Shown here: piece by piece, positions 33,360-44,727 of the stretch
How positions within the stretch are numbered: the first letter of the stretch is position 1
Layout: each line of letters begins with the position of its first letter
Origin: Bacillus sp. AFS059628
GTDB lineage: Bacteria; Bacillota; Bacilli; Bacillales; Bacillaceae_G
Length of the DNA: 49,932 nucleotides
Assembly (NCBI RefSeq): GCF_002571225.1
Contig: NZ_NVEC01000016.1
Span: forward strand, 21,622 to 71,553
Reading direction: 5' to 3'
Program-made: the position numbers and the translations under genes
The notes under the pieces: generated by a model
What the model saw: the letters and a program-made list of their open reading frames with translations, nothing else
What the model was told of the DNA's origin: nothing
Databases searched by the model: none

Positions 33360-35780
33360 ATGTTCGTATCATATCGTTGGTTACAAGAGTATGTAGATAT
33401 TAAAGATGTAACAGCACAAGAACTAGCAGATAAAATCACGAAAAGTGGTATTGAAGTAGAAGGTGTTGAAGTATTAAATAAAGGTGTAAAAGGTGTTGTA
33501 GTTGGTCACGTATTAGAATGTGAAAAACACCCAGAAGCTGATAAGTTAAGCAAATGCTTAATCGATATCGGTGAAGAAGAGCCAGTTCAAATTATTTGTG
33601 GAGCTGCTAACATTGCAAAAGGTTTAAAAGTACCAGTTGCAAAAGTTGGAGCTGTACTTCCTGGCAACTTTAAAATTAAAAAAGCAAAACTACGTGGTGA
33701 AGCTTCTCACGGTATGGTTTGTGCGCTTCAAGAGCTTGGTATTGATGGAAAGTTAGTTGCGAAAGAATACGCAGACGGTATCTTCATCTTCCCAAGTGAC
33801 GCTGAAGTTGGTGCAGATGCACTTGAAATTTTAAACTTACATGATGAAGTACTTGAGCTTGGTTTAACGCCAAACCGTGCAGATTGCTTAAACATGTTAG
33901 GTGTTGCATATGAAGTCGCTGCTATTTACGGTCGTGAAGTAAAACTTCCAGCTATCGACTTACAAGAAACAGCAGAAAAAACTGCTGATTACATTTCTGT
34001 AAGTGTAGAAGCGAAAGAAGAAAACCCATTATATATTGCGAAAATGGTGAAAAACGTAAAGGTTGGTCCATCTCCAATGTGGATGCAAACACGTCTTATG
34101 GCAGCTGGCATTCGTCCAATTAGCAACGTAGTTGATATTACAAACTACATTTTAATGGAATACGGTCAACCGTTACATGCATTCGATTACGATAAATTAG
34201 GTTCAAAAGAAATCGTTGTTCGTCTTGCAAAAGAAGGCGAAAAAATTGAAACGTTAGATGATCAAGAGCGTACGTTACAAAATCACCATCTTGTAATTAC
34301 AAACGGCACAAAAGCTTTAGCTGTTGCTGGTGTAATGGGTGGAGCTGATTCTGAAGTTACAAATGAGACAGTAAACGTTTTAATCGAATCTGCATACTTT
34401 GCAGGTCAAACAGTGCGCCGTACATCAAAAGACTTAGGTCTTCGCAGTGAATCAAGTGCACGTTTCGAAAAAGGAATCGACCCAACGCGTACGTTTGAAG
34501 CAATTCAACACGCAGCTGCTTTAATGGCGAAATACGCTGGCGGAGAAGCGCTTGAAGGTGTAGTAGAAGCTGACAATTTACAGGTACAAGAGCGTACAGT
34601 ATCTGTTACGGCAGAAAAAGTAAACCGTGTATTAGGTACAAATATTTCTGCAAGTGAAATGGGTACAATGTTCACAAACTTAAAATTCCCATTCACAGAA
34701 GTAGAAGGAACATTCCATGTGAATGTACCAGCACGTCGTCCTGACATTACAATTTCAGAAGACTTAGTAGAAGAAGTGGGTCGCCTATACGGTTATGACC
34801 ACATTCCAGTTACATTACCTTCTGGAACAATGACTCGTGGTAAATTAACATCAGCACAAACGAAACGTCGTAAAGTACGTCGCTTCTTAGAAGGTGCTGG
34901 TTTATATGAAGCGATCACATATTCATTAACAAGCGCTGACAAAGCGAAACAATATATGGTTGAGCCAAACGAAAAGGCGCCTGTAGGTCTTGCGCTTCCA
35001 ATGAGTGAAGAGCGCAGCCAACTTCGTTTAAGCCTAGTGCCACAATTGTTAGAAGCAGTTTCATACAATGTTGCTCGTAAAAACGACAGCGTTGCTTTAT
35101 ATGAAGTAGGTTCTATCTTCTTACCAACAGAAGATGGAGAACTTCCGAAAGAAGAACAACATCTTGCAGGTGTTATGACTGGTCTTGCTCTTCACCATGC
35201 ATGGCAAGGTGAGAAGAAAGTAGTAGACTTCTTCGTTGTGAAAGGTGTACTAGAAGGATTATTCGACGTACTTGGCGTTTCAAACCAGATCACTTATGCA
35301 CCAGCAAAACGTGAAGGTATGCACCCAGGTCGTACAGCTGACATCGTATTAGATGGCGAAGTAATTGGTTTCATCGGTCAATTGCACCCAGAAGCAGAAA
35401 AACAATTAGATGTGAAAAATACATTCGTATTCGAATTATCTCTTGTAAAAGTATTCGGTGCAGATGCAGAAGAAACTTACTACTCAGCGATCCCACGTTT
35501 CCCATCTATGACACGTGATATGGCTGTTGTCGTAACGAAAGAAACAAAAGCTGGCGAAATGAAGCAAGTTATTGCTGAAGCTGGTGGAGAACTCCTGAAA
35601 GACGTAACACTATTTGACTTATACGAAGGAGAAAAAATGGAAGAAGGCAAGAAATCACTTGCATTCTCTATGAACTACTTCGATGCAGAGCGTACGTTAA
35701 CAGACGAAGAAGTAACAGAAGCACATAACCGTGTATTAACAGCGGTAGAAGAGAAATTTGGTGCGGAGTTACGTAAATAA
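33360..35780 (+). CDS. pheT: Phenylalanyl-tRNA synthetase beta subunit
   Basis: 806 residues in the usual order: N-terminal tRNA-binding OB domain (about 40-150, [16 protein letters not shown]), B1/B3-B4 editing region (about 210-390), B5 domain (about 400-475), the non-catalytic class II-like fold and a C-terminal ferredoxin-like anticodon-binding domain (about 710-806, [17 protein letters not shown]). GGAAGGAGAGG precedes the ATG. Confidence 0.97.
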   Translation: MFVSYRWLQEYVDIKDVTAQELADKITKSGIEVEGVEVLNKGVKGVVVGHVLECEKHPEADKLSKCLIDIGEEEPVQIICGAANIAKGLKVPVAKVGAVLPGNFKIKKAKLRGEASHGMVCALQELGIDGKLVAKEYADGIFIFPSDAEVGADALEILNLHDEVLELGLTPNRADCLNMLGVAYEVAAIYGREVKLPAIDLQETAEKTADYISVSVEAKEENPLYIAKMVKNVKVGPSPMWMQTRLMAAGIRPISNVVDITNYILMEYGQPLHAFDYDKLGSKEIVVRLAKEGEKIETLDDQERTLQNHHLVITNGTKALAVAGVMGGADSEVTNETVNVLIESAYFAGQTVRRTSKDLGLRSESSARFEKGIDPTRTFEAIQHAAALMAKYAGGEALEGVVEADNLQVQERTVSVTAEKVNRVLGTNISASEMGTMFTNLKFPFTEVEGTFHVNVPARRPDITISEDLVEEVGRLYGYDHIPVTLPSGTMTRGKLTSAQTKRRKVRRFLEGAGLYEAITYSLTSADKAKQYMVEPNEKAPVGLALPMSEERSQLRLSLVPQLLEAVSYNVARKNDSVALYEVGSIFLPTEDGELPKEEQHLAGVMTGLALHHAWQGEKKVVDFFVVKGVLEGLFDVLGVSNQITYAPAKREGMHPGRTADIVLDGEVIGFIGQLHPEAEKQLDVKNTFVFELSLVKVFGADAEETYYSAIPRFPSMTRDMAVVVTKETKAGEMKQVIAEAGGELLKDVTLFDLYEGEKMEEGKKSLAFSMNYFDAERTLTDEEVTEAHNRVLTAVEEKFGAELRK

Positions 35781-35784
35781 TAAG

Positions 35785-35815
35785 AAATTGCCGGATTTAT
35801 TCCGGCAATTTTTTT
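35785..35815 (+). terminator. pheST terminator
   Basis: AATTGCCGGA/TCCGGCAATT around TTTAT-like bases, then a T-run. Confidence 0.92.
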
Positions 35816-35939
35816 ATGGAACGATTGTAAAAATCGTCGATATATTTTTAGGCGTCTTGCATCTTTCTCTCGAATGTAGTACATTAATTTTAGTTTAACA
35901 AAATGAAAGACGATGATAAGGAAAAGTAGTATATACTAT

Positions 35940-36174
35940 AATCCAAAGCGAGTCAGGGACGGTGAGAGCCTGATGAGGAGGTATATGTGAAGAACACCTT
36001 GGAGTTGCTAACCGAAATTGAATCTTGTATTCAAGAGTAGACTTAGACGGGAATCCGGCCTGTTACAAACCGGGAAGTATGTATTACATACGAGTTAAAG
36101 TTGGTCTTTATGACAAATTGGGTGGTACCGCGAAGTTTAACCTTTCGTCCCTTTATGGATGAAAGGTTTTTTTG
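35940..36174 (+). promoter_or_regulatory. T-box riboswitch of asnS (asparagine)
   Basis: The specifier is AAC (35993-35995, Asn) followed by ACC. The T-box TGGGTGGTACCGCG lies at 36119-36132. The terminator AACCTTTC/GAAAGGTT with T-run lies at 36139-36173. It senses uncharged tRNA-Asn. Confidence 0.93.
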
Positions 36175-36207
36175 TATTCAAATATATCAGCAAAGGAGAA
36201 TTTCACT

Positions 36208-37599
36208 ATGGAAAACACATTAGTAAAAAGTCTGTATAGAGATACAGATAAATACGCAGGTCAAACAGTACAAGTATCAGGGTGGATTCGTAACTTACGT
36301 GATTCAAAAGCATTTGGTTTCATCGAATTAAACGACGGTAGCTTCTTCAAAAGCGTTCAAATCGTTTTCGATACGGAATTAGATAACTTCAAAGAAATTG
36401 CAAAACTTCCACTTAGCTCTTCAGTTAAAGTAGAAGGTAAAGTAATTGCAACGCCTGGAGCGAAGCAACCATTTGAAATTAAAGCAGACAAAATTGATAT
36501 CGAGGGCTTATCAGATTCTGATTACCCACTTCAAAAGAAACGTCACACATTTGAATACTTACGTACAATTGCTCACTTACGTCCAAGAACAAACGCATTC
36601 TCTGCAACGTTCCGCGTACGTTCTATTGCAGCATTTGCAATTCATCAATTCTTCCAAGAGCGTGGATTCGTACATGTCCATACACCAATCATCACTGGTA
36701 GTGATACAGAAGGTGCTGGCGAAATGTTCCGCGTAACAACGCAAGATTTAAACAACGTACCAAAAGGTGAAGATGGACAAGTTGATGAATCAAAAGACTT
36801 CTTCGGCAAAGAAACAAACTTAACAGTAAGTGGACAGCTGAACGCTGAAGCTTATGCGTTAGCATTCCGTGATGTATACACATTCGGACCTACATTCCGT
36901 GCAGAAAACTCAAACACAACTCGCCACGCTGCTGAGTTCTGGATGGTTGAGCCTGAGATTGCATTCGCTGAACTAGGTGATGTAATGAACCTTACAGAAG
37001 ATATGCTGAAATATGCAATGAAATACGTATTAGAGCATGCACCAGAAGAAATGGAATTCTTCAACAGCTTCGTTGATAAAACAGTTTTAGAGCGCATGAA
37101 CAACGTAATTAACTCTGACTTCGGTCGTATCACATATACAGAAGCAATTAAAGTGCTTCAAGAGTCAGGTGCTGACTTCAAATACCCAGTAGAATGGGGC
37201 ATTGACTTACAAACAGAGCATGAAAGATACTTATCAGAAGAAATCTTCAAACGCCCTGTATTCGTAACTGACTATCCGAAAGACATTAAAGCATTCTACA
37301 TGCGCTTAAATGACGATGGTAAAACAGTAGCTGCTACTGACCTTCTAGTTCCTGGCATCGGCGAATTAATCGGCGGAAGCCAACGTGAAGAAAGAATGGA
37401 CGTTTTAGTAGACAGAATTAAAGAATTAGGTATGAACGAAGAGGATTACTGGTGGTACTTAGAACTTAGAAAATACGGCGGTACAAAACACGCTGGATTC
37501 GGTCTAGGTTTCGAGCGCTTCCTAATGTACATCACTGGCATGGCTAACATCCGTGACGTAATTCCATTCCCAAGAACTCCAGGTTCTTCTGAATTCTAA
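36208..37599 (+). CDS. asnS: Asparaginyl-tRNA synthetase
   Basis: Charges tRNA-Asn. 463 residues: N-terminal OB anticodon-binding domain (about 15-105, [25 protein letters not shown] in part) and a class II catalytic domain with motif 2 [25 protein letters not shown] and motif 3 [16 protein letters not shown]. The Asn identity rather than Asp is supported by the shape of the protein and by the Asn specifier in its leader. AAAGGAG lies 9 bases before the ATG. Confidence 0.96.
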   Translation: MENTLVKSLYRDTDKYAGQTVQVSGWIRNLRDSKAFGFIELNDGSFFKSVQIVFDTELDNFKEIAKLPLSSSVKVEGKVIATPGAKQPFEIKADKIDIEGLSDSDYPLQKKRHTFEYLRTIAHLRPRTNAFSATFRVRSIAAFAIHQFFQERGFVHVHTPIITGSDTEGAGEMFRVTTQDLNNVPKGEDGQVDESKDFFGKETNLTVSGQLNAEAYALAFRDVYTFGPTFRAENSNTTRHAAEFWMVEPEIAFAELGDVMNLTEDMLKYAMKYVLEHAPEEMEFFNSFVDKTVLERMNNVINSDFGRITYTEAIKVLQESGADFKYPVEWGIDLQTEHERYLSEEIFKRPVFVTDYPKDIKAFYMRLNDDGKTVAATDLLVPGIGELIGGSQREERMDVLVDRIKELGMNEEDYWWYLELRKYGGTKHAGFGLGFERFLMYITGMANIRDVIPFPRTPGSSEF

Positions 37600-37604
37600 A
37601 ATAT

Positions 37605-37640
37605 GAAAAAAGCGAGAGGATTTCCTCTCGCTTTTTATTT
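37605..37640 (+). terminator. asnS terminator
   Basis: AAAAAGCGAGAGGA/TCCTCTCGCTTTTT with a 2-4 nt turn, followed by T-rich sequence. Confidence 0.9.
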
Positions 37641-37698
37641 TGTATATTGTATAGTTTATTCTCCCGTAGCAAAAAGTAATGCGAAGGGGTGAATTTAA

Positions 37699-37833
37699 AT
37701 GAGTAAAAAAGTGAAAAAAGATCATTCAAGATCAGACCTAGGTTCTCCAGAAGTAGAAGGACAAGGAACGACGACACATGAAACAGGTTCTCATAAAGTA
37801 CCTTCATCTAATAAGAAGCAGAAACGAAGTTAA
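37699..37833 (+). CDS. Small basic protein, YuzL-like
   Basis: A 44-residue Lys/Ser-rich protein (SKKVKKDHSRSDLGSPEVEGQGTT, positions 2-25 quoted in part, ending SSNKKQKRS). GAAGGGG lies 9 bases before the ATG, and a terminator follows 3 bp after the stop, so it is a complete small transcription unit. The central G-S-x-E-V-E-G-Q-G-T pattern recalls the small YuzL family of Bacillus, of unknown function. That family assignment is from memory and uncertain. Confidence 0.7.
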   Translation: MSKKVKKDHSRSDLGSPEVEGQGTTTHETGSHKVPSSNKKQKRS

Positions 37834-37835
37834 CA

Positions 37836-37868
37836 TAAAAAGGAGAGTCTTGGCGGCTCTCCTTTTTT
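37836..37868. terminator. Terminator shared by converging small genes
   Basis: AAAAAGGAGAG/CTCTCCTTTTTT around TCTTGGCGG, A-run and T-run on opposite sides. Confidence 0.85.
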
Positions 37869-37873
37869 ATGTA

Positions 37874-38125
37874 TTACATCTTTTTATCATGAATCTCTTT
37901 TGTAATGTTATCTATATCTTTGTCTATTCGATCTAAATAGAAAAACCAAAGTAAGCTCATGAACACATAATAGATGGCCATCACACCAAGATTATCAGAT
38001 ATATTTTCGAATGTGGATTTAGAAGTGAAAAAAGCTCCCCAAATGATAGAAATAGTGAGGAAAGAAAGTGGGCCCACGAGGTGTAAGAGAATATATAATA
38101 ACTTTTTAACTTTTACAGCATTCAT
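37874..38125 (-). CDS. Small membrane protein, 83 aa, unknown
   Basis: Two membrane segments (about 8-33 and 46-64) and a charged C-terminal tail (LDRIDKDIDNITKEIHDKKM). AAGGAGG lies 7 bases before the ATG. The start overlaps the stop of the upstream gene by 4 bp (ATGA), indicating coupled translation, so the two small proteins probably work together. No known family recognised. Confidence 0.7.
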   Translation of the reverse strand: MNAVKVKKLLYILLHLVGPLSFLTISIIWGAFFTSKSTFENISDNLGVMAIYYVFMSLLWFFYLDRIDKDIDNITKEIHDKKM

Positions 38126-38391
38126 ATGAAAAACCTCCTTTTTCTAATCATACATTCAAGTTCCTCACAGAAGTGCTGTAGTTTTGCTGGATTATGTATT
38201 AACAAGCGGGCATCGTGTTTTCCGATAAATCTTCGAATTCGAAAGTTTAATAAGAAAGAACGGCCATAACGCTCTATTAAATCGTTGAACTCTCGTTGCT
38301 CACTGAGTAGCTGAATATTTTCTCTAATTTCAAACTGTCTTTCGTGTGGATCGCCTAGTAAAATATTTAGAATCATTTGTAGAAGTAGCAA
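38122..38391 (-). CDS. Hypothetical protein, 89 aa
   Basis: A basic soluble-looking protein with a short hydrophobic N-terminus (LLLQMILNILLG), many Arg/Glu residues (HERQFEIRENIQLLSEQREFNDLIERYGRSF in part) and a C-terminal CEELECMIRKRR. The start is TTG 38391, chosen because AGGAGGGG is 7 bases upstream. The stop overlaps the next gene by 4 bp. Not recognised. Confidence 0.65.
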   Translation of the reverse strand: MLLLQMILNILLGDPHERQFEIRENIQLLSEQREFNDLIERYGRSFLLNFRIRRFIGKHDARLLIHNPAKLQHFCEELECMIRKRRFFI

Positions 38392-38469
38392 TGGGAATCC
38401 CCTCCTATGTTAGAATAATCTGTATATTACAATTATAACAAAACTATAAGGACAATAGTAGGGTGAAAC

Positions 38470-38500
38470 AAAAAACAGGAGTTTGTAGGCTCCTGTTTTT
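38470..38500 (-). terminator. rnhC terminator
   Basis: AAAAACAGGAG/CTCCTGTTTTT around TTTGTAGG, T-run on the reverse strand just after the rnhC stop. Confidence 0.88.
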
Positions 38501-38507
38501 GTCGATA

Positions 38508-39443
38508 CTATTTTAGTAAGCGAAGCGCCTTCTCCGTATTAGCAAAATGCAGTTTCACAAACTCAGGTAATCGTTCTTTACCAAGCTTTTGAATTAATTT
38601 AGCGGCTGCAATATCAACTTGTTTACCAGCACCTTTCGGAAGTGGCATACCAGCTTTTTTGCTTAGTTCGTCAAATTGTTTTACGAATGAGTAACGAGCT
38701 AAAATAGAGGCAGCAGCTACTGCTAAATGGACGCTTTCGCCTTTCGTCGCGAAATAAACATTTTCACGCTGTACCTGTTTTTGTTTAGCTAAATATTTGT
38801 AGTATGTATCAGGTTGTGTAAATTGATCGATTAAGACGCCTTCAGGTTTTGTAGGTGCGATTTTTGCTAATAAGTTTGTAATAGCTTTATTATGTAGTAG
38901 GGCTTTTAACTTACCTTGGTTGTTTCCTTTATCAAATAGCTCGTTATATTTTTCATTATGAAGAACGAGAGAGCTGTAAGGAACAACGTGTAGAAGTTGT
39001 TTCGCAATGGCAGTAATTTGATTGTCATTTAAGTTTTTAGAGTCTTTTACACCAAGCTCTTTTAGCAGTGGAATTTGCTTCGCATCCACATATACAGCAA
39101 CGACTGTCATCGGTCCGAAGAAATCACCAGTACCAACTTCATCTGACCCTACAATCGACATGGTACCGATGGAAGCAGGCGGTGCATAACGGTGTGAATC
39201 GACAGATTTTTTTACAGCTGTTTTCGGTGTTTGAGAGACAGTTTGCCAACGAGAAGCTTCTGCTTCAGCACGTCCGCCCTGGAACATTACTTTTCCAGAT
39301 TTATACGCTGTAATCGTGCACGATGGCACCTTTGCCATGAAGATCCCGCCTTGCGGAGTTTTCGGGCTAAGAGAATGTTTATATTGTTGTTTCATGTCTT
39401 CAATTACTGTAGAATTTGTTTGAATTACGATAGAATTTGACAT
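38508..39443 (-). CDS. rnhC: Ribonuclease HIII
   Basis: Cleaves the RNA strand of RNA-DNA hybrids. The 311-residue protein has an N-terminal TBP-like substrate-binding domain (about 1-85, with VMFQGGRAEAEASRW). The catalytic domain has D-E in GSDEVGTGDFFGP near 100, LGVKDSKNLND and the later Asp in LIDQF; the GSDEVGTGD form (Glu instead of the RNase HII pattern) defines HIII. ATG 39443 has AAGGGGCG 7 bases upstream; upstream in-frame codons lack a site. Divergent from zapA, as in B. subtilis. Confidence 0.94.
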   Translation of the reverse strand: MSNSIVIQTNSTVIEDMKQQYKHSLSPKTPQGGIFMAKVPSCTITAYKSGKVMFQGGRAEAEASRWQTVSQTPKTAVKKSVDSHRYAPPASIGTMSIVGSDEVGTGDFFGPMTVVAVYVDAKQIPLLKELGVKDSKNLNDNQITAIAKQLLHVVPYSSLVLHNEKYNELFDKGNNQGKLKALLHNKAITNLLAKIAPTKPEGVLIDQFTQPDTYYKYLAKQKQVQRENVYFATKGESVHLAVAAASILARYSFVKQFDELSKKAGMPLPKGAGKQVDIAAAKLIQKLGKERLPEFVKLHFANTEKALRLLK

Positions 39444-39567
39444 AATGGTCGCCCCTTTTTTTATATTGTTATTTTTATCATATCGGATTGTTCTTTCTGT
39501 TTCCATATTATGAAGGTTCATGGTATGATAAACTTTAGGATTCTGTACGTGATTGGAGGCCGGTGAG

Positions 39568-39837
39568 TTGTCACAACAAAAAGGAAAGAAAAGTCGAATT
39601 AATGTAGAAATCTATGGTCAGCAATATTCAGTTGTTGGCGATGAAAGTACAAGTCATATCCGCATGGTAGCAGCGATTGTGGATGATAAAATGCGCGAAC
39701 TCAATGCCAAGAATCCTTCGCTTGACACGAGTAGACTAGCGGTATTGACGGCGGTAAACGTCATACACGATTACATAAAATTAAAAGAAGAACATGAGAA
39801 ATTGAAAGAAAGTATGACAAAAAAAGGAATGGAATAA
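39568..39837 (+). CDS. zapA: Cell division protein ZapA
   Basis: Promotes FtsZ bundling at the division site. The 89-residue protein has the ZapA fold ([18 protein letters not shown], then [21 protein letters not shown]) and a C-terminal coiled coil ([15 protein letters not shown]). A TTG start at 39568 is used because GGAGG (39556-39560) lies 7 bases upstream. The cvpA gene begins 1 bp after the stop, so translation is coupled. Confidence 0.93.
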   Translation: MSQQKGKKSRINVEIYGQQYSVVGDESTSHIRMVAAIVDDKMRELNAKNPSLDTSRLAVLTAVNVIHDYIKLKEEHEKLKESMTKKGME

Positions 39838-39838
39838 C

Positions 39839-40378
39839 ATGATTGATATTATTATCATTTTACTGCTTGTTATGGGATTTTTCCTCGGCTTACGCAGAGG
39901 GTTTATTCTGCAACTTGTAAAGTTAACAAGCTTTATTATCGCATACCTTGTTGCATACTGGTACTGTAAAGATTTAGCGCCAGCACTTGCGAAATTTATT
40001 CCGTATCCATTTGATAAAAACGTATCTGTTCCAGAATGGATTGATGCAAATAATATTGAGGCAGTATTTTATCAAGCGCTTGCGTTTATTATATTGTTTA
40101 TTATTACAAAAATTGCACTTTCATTACTTGGTAATTTGTTAAATATGTTTGCAGAAATACCGGTTTTAAAGCAAGTCAATGCGTTCGCGGGGGCAATCCT
40201 CGGATTTTTAGAAGTATATATTATTTTGTTTGTGTTAATTATCGTTGGAAATATTCTTCCGATTGAACAATTACAAACACCATTACAAAAATCATCAATT
40301 AGCAAAATAATTGTAGACGATACACCGATTCTCTCTGAAAAGGTGAAGGAACTATGGCAGACAGGTAGCAGAGTATAA
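39839..40378 (+). CDS. CvpA/YshB-family membrane protein
   Basis: A 179-residue protein with four membrane segments in the CvpA pattern (IDIIIILLLVMGFFLGLRRG at the N-terminus, AFAGAILGFLEVYIILFVLI late). E. coli CvpA is needed for colicin V production; the Bacillus role is not established. Position between zapA and polX matches B. subtilis yshB. Confidence 0.85.
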   Translation: MIDIIIILLLVMGFFLGLRRGFILQLVKLTSFIIAYLVAYWYCKDLAPALAKFIPYPFDKNVSVPEWIDANNIEAVFYQALAFIILFIITKIALSLLGNLLNMFAEIPVLKQVNAFAGAILGFLEVYIILFVLIIVGNILPIEQLQTPLQKSSISKIIVDDTPILSEKVKELWQTGSRV

Positions 40379-40409
40379 CTTCTCTTTTTTCGGAAAGAGA
40401 AGTTTTTTT
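40377..40409 (+). terminator. Terminator-like hairpin at the cvpA stop
   Basis: AACTTCTCTTT/AAAGAGAAGTT around TTTCGG, followed by T-run. It overlaps the cvpA stop codon and lies 25 bp before polX, so polX needs read-through or a hidden promoter. Confidence 0.75.
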
Positions 40410-40433
40410 CTATGAAAGAAAGGCGGGGTAATG

Positions 40434-42152
40434 ATGAAAGTAAATAAAAAACAAGTGATTAAATTATTAGAGACAATCGGCCTGTTTATGGAACTAAAGG
40501 GCGCGAATCCATTTAAAATATCGGCATTTCGTAAAGCGGCAGCAGCATTAGAAAGTGATGATCGTAGTCTTTCTGAGATTGAAGATTTCACGAAGATTCC
40601 GGGCATTGGAAAAGGAACAGCAGCAGTTATTCAAGAATATATAGAGTCGGGAACATCTGAAGTATTACAAGAGCTTGAAAAAGAAGTGCCAAGTAGCTTA
40701 TTACCGTTATTAAAATTACCAGGCCTTGGTGGTAAAAAGGTAGCTAAGTTATATAAAGAACTCGGTGTTGTTGATATGGACTCGCTAAAAGCGGTTTGTA
40801 AGGAAAATAAAGTACAAGCTTTAGCAGGTTTCGGTAAGAAGACAGAAGAGAAAATATTAGAAGCAATCGATCAAGTAGGATCTCGTCCAGAGCGTTTACC
40901 AATCGCAATGGTATTGCCTATTGCCGGGGAAATAGAGGAGAAATTGTCGAATATTACTGAGGTAATTCGTTTCTCTCGCGCTGGTAGTTTGCGCCGCGTT
41001 CGTGAAACAGTGAAAGATTTAGACTTTATCATTGCAACGACAGAACCAGCTGCAGTACGTGAGCATTTACTACAATTCGATAATATGATTGAAGTAATCG
41101 CAAGTGGAGATACGAAAGTTTCTGTCCGTCTTCAATATGAATATGATATTTCAATCGATTTCCGCTTAGTAAAACCAGAAGAGTTTATTACAACTCTTCA
41201 TCATTTCACAGGATCAAAAGACCATAACGTAAAAATGCGCCAAATCGCAAAAGATAAAGGCGAGAAAATTAGTGAGTACGGTGTAGAAAACTTAGAAACA
41301 GGCGAAGTGAAAACATTCGAGACGGAAGAAGAATTCTTTGCTCATTTCGGTCTTCCATTTATCCCACCAGAAGTGCGTGAAGATGGAAAAGAAATTGAAT
41401 TAATTAAAGAGTATCCAAACTTAATTCAGTTCTCTGATATACAAGGTGATTTACATATGCATACAACATGGAGTGACGGTGCTTTTTCAATTGAGGAAAT
41501 GGTACAGGCGTGTCGTGCTCGTGGATATAAGTTTATGGCAATTACTGATCACTCACAATACTTGAAAGTGGCGAATGGTTTAACGAAAGAGCGCCTTCGT
41601 GAACAAGCGAAAGAAATTGAACGTATGAATGAAAAGTATCCGGACATTACAATTTTACGCGGAATTGAAATGGATATTTTACCAGACGCATCACTTGATT
41701 TTGATGATGAAGTATTAGCAGAATTAGATTACGTTATTGGAGCGATTCACTCTAGCTTCTCACAAGACCGTGAGACGATTATGAAACGTCTTCGTGCTGC
41801 GCTAGAGAATAAGCATGTCACAATGATTGCTCATCCGACAGGACGTCTTCTTGGACGACGCGCAGGCTACGATGTAGATACAGATTTATTAATCGAACTC
41901 GCAAAAGAAACAAATACAGTTTTAGAATTAAATGCGAATCCAAATCGTTTAGATTTAAGCGCGAAATTATTAAAACAAGCACAAGATGCTGGTGTGAAAG
42001 TAGCGATTAATACGGATGCTCATACACTTGAAATGTTAGAAGATATGGAAACAGGTGTAGCGGCAGCACGTAAAGGTTGGATTCAAAAAGATAACGTGAT
42101 TAACACGTGGGATATCGAACGTTTATTAGATTATATTAAACGTAATAAGTAA
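40434..42152 (+). CDS. polX: DNA polymerase X with PHP domain
   Basis: A family X repair polymerase with 3'-5' exonuclease and AP-endonuclease activity in B. subtilis. 572 residues: N-terminal 8-kDa/HhH region ([49 protein letters not shown]), polymerase palm with [15 protein letters not shown], and a C-terminal PHP domain from about 335 with [37 protein letters not shown] and NTDAHT as metal ligands. The second of two adjacent ATG codons is preferred by spacing from GGCGGGG. mutS2 follows after 19 bp. Confidence 0.93.
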   Translation: MKVNKKQVIKLLETIGLFMELKGANPFKISAFRKAAAALESDDRSLSEIEDFTKIPGIGKGTAAVIQEYIESGTSEVLQELEKEVPSSLLPLLKLPGLGGKKVAKLYKELGVVDMDSLKAVCKENKVQALAGFGKKTEEKILEAIDQVGSRPERLPIAMVLPIAGEIEEKLSNITEVIRFSRAGSLRRVRETVKDLDFIIATTEPAAVREHLLQFDNMIEVIASGDTKVSVRLQYEYDISIDFRLVKPEEFITTLHHFTGSKDHNVKMRQIAKDKGEKISEYGVENLETGEVKTFETEEEFFAHFGLPFIPPEVREDGKEIELIKEYPNLIQFSDIQGDLHMHTTWSDGAFSIEEMVQACRARGYKFMAITDHSQYLKVANGLTKERLREQAKEIERMNEKYPDITILRGIEMDILPDASLDFDDEVLAELDYVIGAIHSSFSQDRETIMKRLRAALENKHVTMIAHPTGRLLGRRAGYDVDTDLLIELAKETNTVLELNANPNRLDLSAKLLKQAQDAGVKVAINTDAHTLEMLEDMETGVAAARKGWIQKDNVINTWDIERLLDYIKRNK

Positions 42153-42171
42153 CACAAGGGGGACCTGCAAC

Positions 42172-44532
42172 ATGTTAGAAAGAACGTTGCGTGTATTAGA
42201 ATACAATAAAGTAAAAGAACAATTACTTGAACATACAGCCTCTTCACTTGGTCGTGACAAAGTGAAGCATTTAGTGCCGAGCACTGATTTTGAAGAAATT
42301 GTAGAAATGCAAGATACAACGGATGAAGCAGCGAAAGTTATTCGTTTGAAAGGTAGTGCACCATTAGGTGGCATTACGGATATTCGCTCAAATGTGAAGC
42401 GTGCAAAGATTGGAAGTATGTTAAGCCCAAATGAACTACTTGATATTGCGAATACGATGTATGGTAGTCGCAATATGAAACGTTTCATTGAAGATATGGT
42501 TGATAATGGTGTCGAGCTTCCCATTTTAGAAACGCATGTCGCTCAAATTGTATCTTTATATGATTTAGAAAAGAAAATTACAAATTGTATCGGTGATGGT
42601 GGTGAAGTAGTCGATAGCGCAAGTGATAAACTACGTGGTATTCGTACTCAAATTCGTACTGCAGAAAGCCGTATTCGTGAAAAGTTAGAAAACATGACGC
42701 GTTCTTCAAACGCGCAAAAGATGCTGTCTGACTCGATTGTAACAATTCGTAACGAACGTTACGTAATCCCAGTAAAACAAGAATACCGCGGCGTATACGG
42801 CGGTATTGTTCACGATCAATCAGCATCTGGGCAAACGTTATTTATTGAACCGCAAGTCATTGTAGAATTAAATAACGCGCTTCAAGAAGCACGTGTGAAA
42901 GAAAAACAAGAAATCGAACGCATCTTATTGATGTTAACAGAAGAAGTAGCAGTAGAAGCGGATATCGTTTTATCTAACGTAGAAGTAGTGGCGAATCTTG
43001 ACTTCATCTTTGCGAAAGCTTTTTATGCGAAGCGTATTAAAGCAACGAAGCCAATTGTAAATAACGAGCGTTATATGGACTTAAAACAAGCGCGTCATCC
43101 GCTTATTGATCCAGAAATTATCGTGCCAAATAACATTATGTTAGGTAAAGACTTCACGACAATTGTTATTACAGGGCCGAATACAGGCGGTAAAACAGTT
43201 ACGCTGAAAACAGTTGGTATTTGTGTGTTAATGGCGCAATCTGGTCTTCACATTCCTGTAATGGACGAGTCAGAGATTTGTGTATTCAAAAATATCTTTG
43301 CTGATATTGGTGATGAGCAATCGATTGAACAAAGTTTAAGTACGTTCTCCTCACATATGGTGAACATTGTTGATATTTTAGAAAAAGCTGATTTCGAAAG
43401 TTTAGTTTTATTCGATGAATTAGGTGCTGGAACAGATCCACAAGAAGGGGCTGCACTAGCCATTTCAATTTTAGATGAAGTATGTAATCGTGGTGCTCGC
43501 ATTGTTGCTACAACGCATTACCCAGAATTAAAAGCATACGGATATAACCGTGAACAAGTCATTAATGCGAGCGTTGAGTTTGACGTGAACACGTTAAGCC
43601 CAACGTATAAATTATTAATTGGTGTACCAGGACGTAGTAATGCCTTCGAAATTTCGAAACGTCTTGGGTTATCTGATCGCGTGATTGAACAAGCGCGTAA
43701 CCACATTAGTACAGATACAAACAAAATTGAAAATATGATTGCGAAGTTAGAAGAAAGTCAAAAGAACGCAGAGCGTGACTGGAACGAAGCAGAAGCACTT
43801 CGCAAGCAATCTGAAAAGCTGCATCGCGAATTACAACGTCAAATCATTGAATTTAATGAAGATCGTGATGAACGATTATTAAAAGCGCAAAAAGAAGGGG
43901 AAGAAAAAGTCGAAGCTGCAAAGAAAGAAGCAGAAGGTATTATTCAAGAACTTCGTCAATTGCGTAAAGCACAGCTTGCAAATGTGAAAGATCACGAGCT
44001 AATTGAAGCGAAGAGCCGTCTAGAAGGCGCAGCGCCAGAGCTTGTGAAGAAACAAAAAGTAAACGTGAAAAACACTGCACCGAAACAACAGTTACGCGCA
44101 GGTGATGAAGTAAAAGTATTAACATTCGGTCAAAAAGGTCAACTACTTGAAAAAGTAAGTGATACAGAGTGGAGCGTACAAATCGGTATTCTGAAGATGA
44201 AAGTAAAAGAGTCTAACATGGAATACATTAACACGCCGAAGCAAACAGAGAAAAAAGCAGTTGCGACAGTAAAAGGTAGAGATTATCACGTTTCGCTAGA
44301 ACTTGATCTTCGTGGTGAACGATTTGAAAATGCAATGGCGCGCGTCGAGAAATATTTAGACGATGCCCAACTTGCAAGCTATCCTCGCGTATCAATCATT
44401 CACGGTAAAGGAACAGGAGCACTTCGCCAAGGTGTACAAGATTACTTGAAGAAGCACCGCGGTGTGAAAAACTTCCGTTACGGTGATATGGGCGAGGGAG
44501 GCCTAGGCGTAACAGTTGTCGAATTAAAATAG
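42172..44532 (+). CDS. mutS2: Endonuclease MutS2
   Basis: A MutS-family protein involved in recombination control and, in recent B. subtilis work, ribosome rescue. 786 residues: core/clamp domains, ATPase with Walker [16 protein letters not shown], Walker [17 protein letters not shown] and [13 protein letters not shown] long coiled coil spans about 515-640, then a KOW-like segment. The C-terminal Smr nuclease domain (about 712-786) has [12 protein letters not shown] and [13 protein letters not shown]. No mismatch-recognition domain I, as expected. Confidence 0.95.
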   Translation: MLERTLRVLEYNKVKEQLLEHTASSLGRDKVKHLVPSTDFEEIVEMQDTTDEAAKVIRLKGSAPLGGITDIRSNVKRAKIGSMLSPNELLDIANTMYGSRNMKRFIEDMVDNGVELPILETHVAQIVSLYDLEKKITNCIGDGGEVVDSASDKLRGIRTQIRTAESRIREKLENMTRSSNAQKMLSDSIVTIRNERYVIPVKQEYRGVYGGIVHDQSASGQTLFIEPQVIVELNNALQEARVKEKQEIERILLMLTEEVAVEADIVLSNVEVVANLDFIFAKAFYAKRIKATKPIVNNERYMDLKQARHPLIDPEIIVPNNIMLGKDFTTIVITGPNTGGKTVTLKTVGICVLMAQSGLHIPVMDESEICVFKNIFADIGDEQSIEQSLSTFSSHMVNIVDILEKADFESLVLFDELGAGTDPQEGAALAISILDEVCNRGARIVATTHYPELKAYGYNREQVINASVEFDVNTLSPTYKLLIGVPGRSNAFEISKRLGLSDRVIEQARNHISTDTNKIENMIAKLEESQKNAERDWNEAEALRKQSEKLHRELQRQIIEFNEDRDERLLKAQKEGEEKVEAAKKEAEGIIQELRQLRKAQLANVKDHELIEAKSRLEGAAPELVKKQKVNVKNTAPKQQLRAGDEVKVLTFGQKGQLLEKVSDTEWSVQIGILKMKVKESNMEYINTPKQTEKKAVATVKGRDYHVSLELDLRGERFENAMARVEKYLDDAQLASYPRVSIIHGKGTGALRQGVQDYLKKHRGVKNFRYGDMGEGGLGVTVVELK

Positions 44533-44562
44533 AAAACAACGAAACAAAGGGGAAACCATTAT

Positions 44563-44655
44563 ATGTTTATGGACAAACTTGCAAAAGTATTGTTAGCTTG
44601 TTGCGGAATATTTTTGGTGATTGGGGTTATTTATTTAGTTGTTTTTGCGAAGTAA
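44563..44655 (+). CDS. Tiny single-helix membrane peptide
   Basis: A 30-residue frame with AAAGGGGAAA about 8-14 bases before the ATG. It consists of MFMDKLAK followed by one hydrophobic helix (VLLACCGIFLVIGVIYLVVF) and AK. A strong terminator begins 2 bp after its stop, so it would be the last gene of the polX-mutS2 transcript. No family recognised. Confidence 0.6.
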   Translation: MFMDKLAKVLLACCGIFLVIGVIYLVVFAK

Positions 44656-44656
44656 A

Positions 44657-44705
44657 CGAGCGTCAATCGTGGCAAAATGATATTGCCATAGATTGACGCT
44701 TTTAA
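44657..44705 (+). terminator. Terminator after mutS2 and the small peptide gene
   Basis: AGCGTCAATC/GATTGACGCT with an inner TGGCAA/TTGCCA stem and AATGATA-like loop, followed by TTTT. Confidence 0.88.
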
Positions 44706-44727
44706 TATATATGTAAAGGAATAAAAC

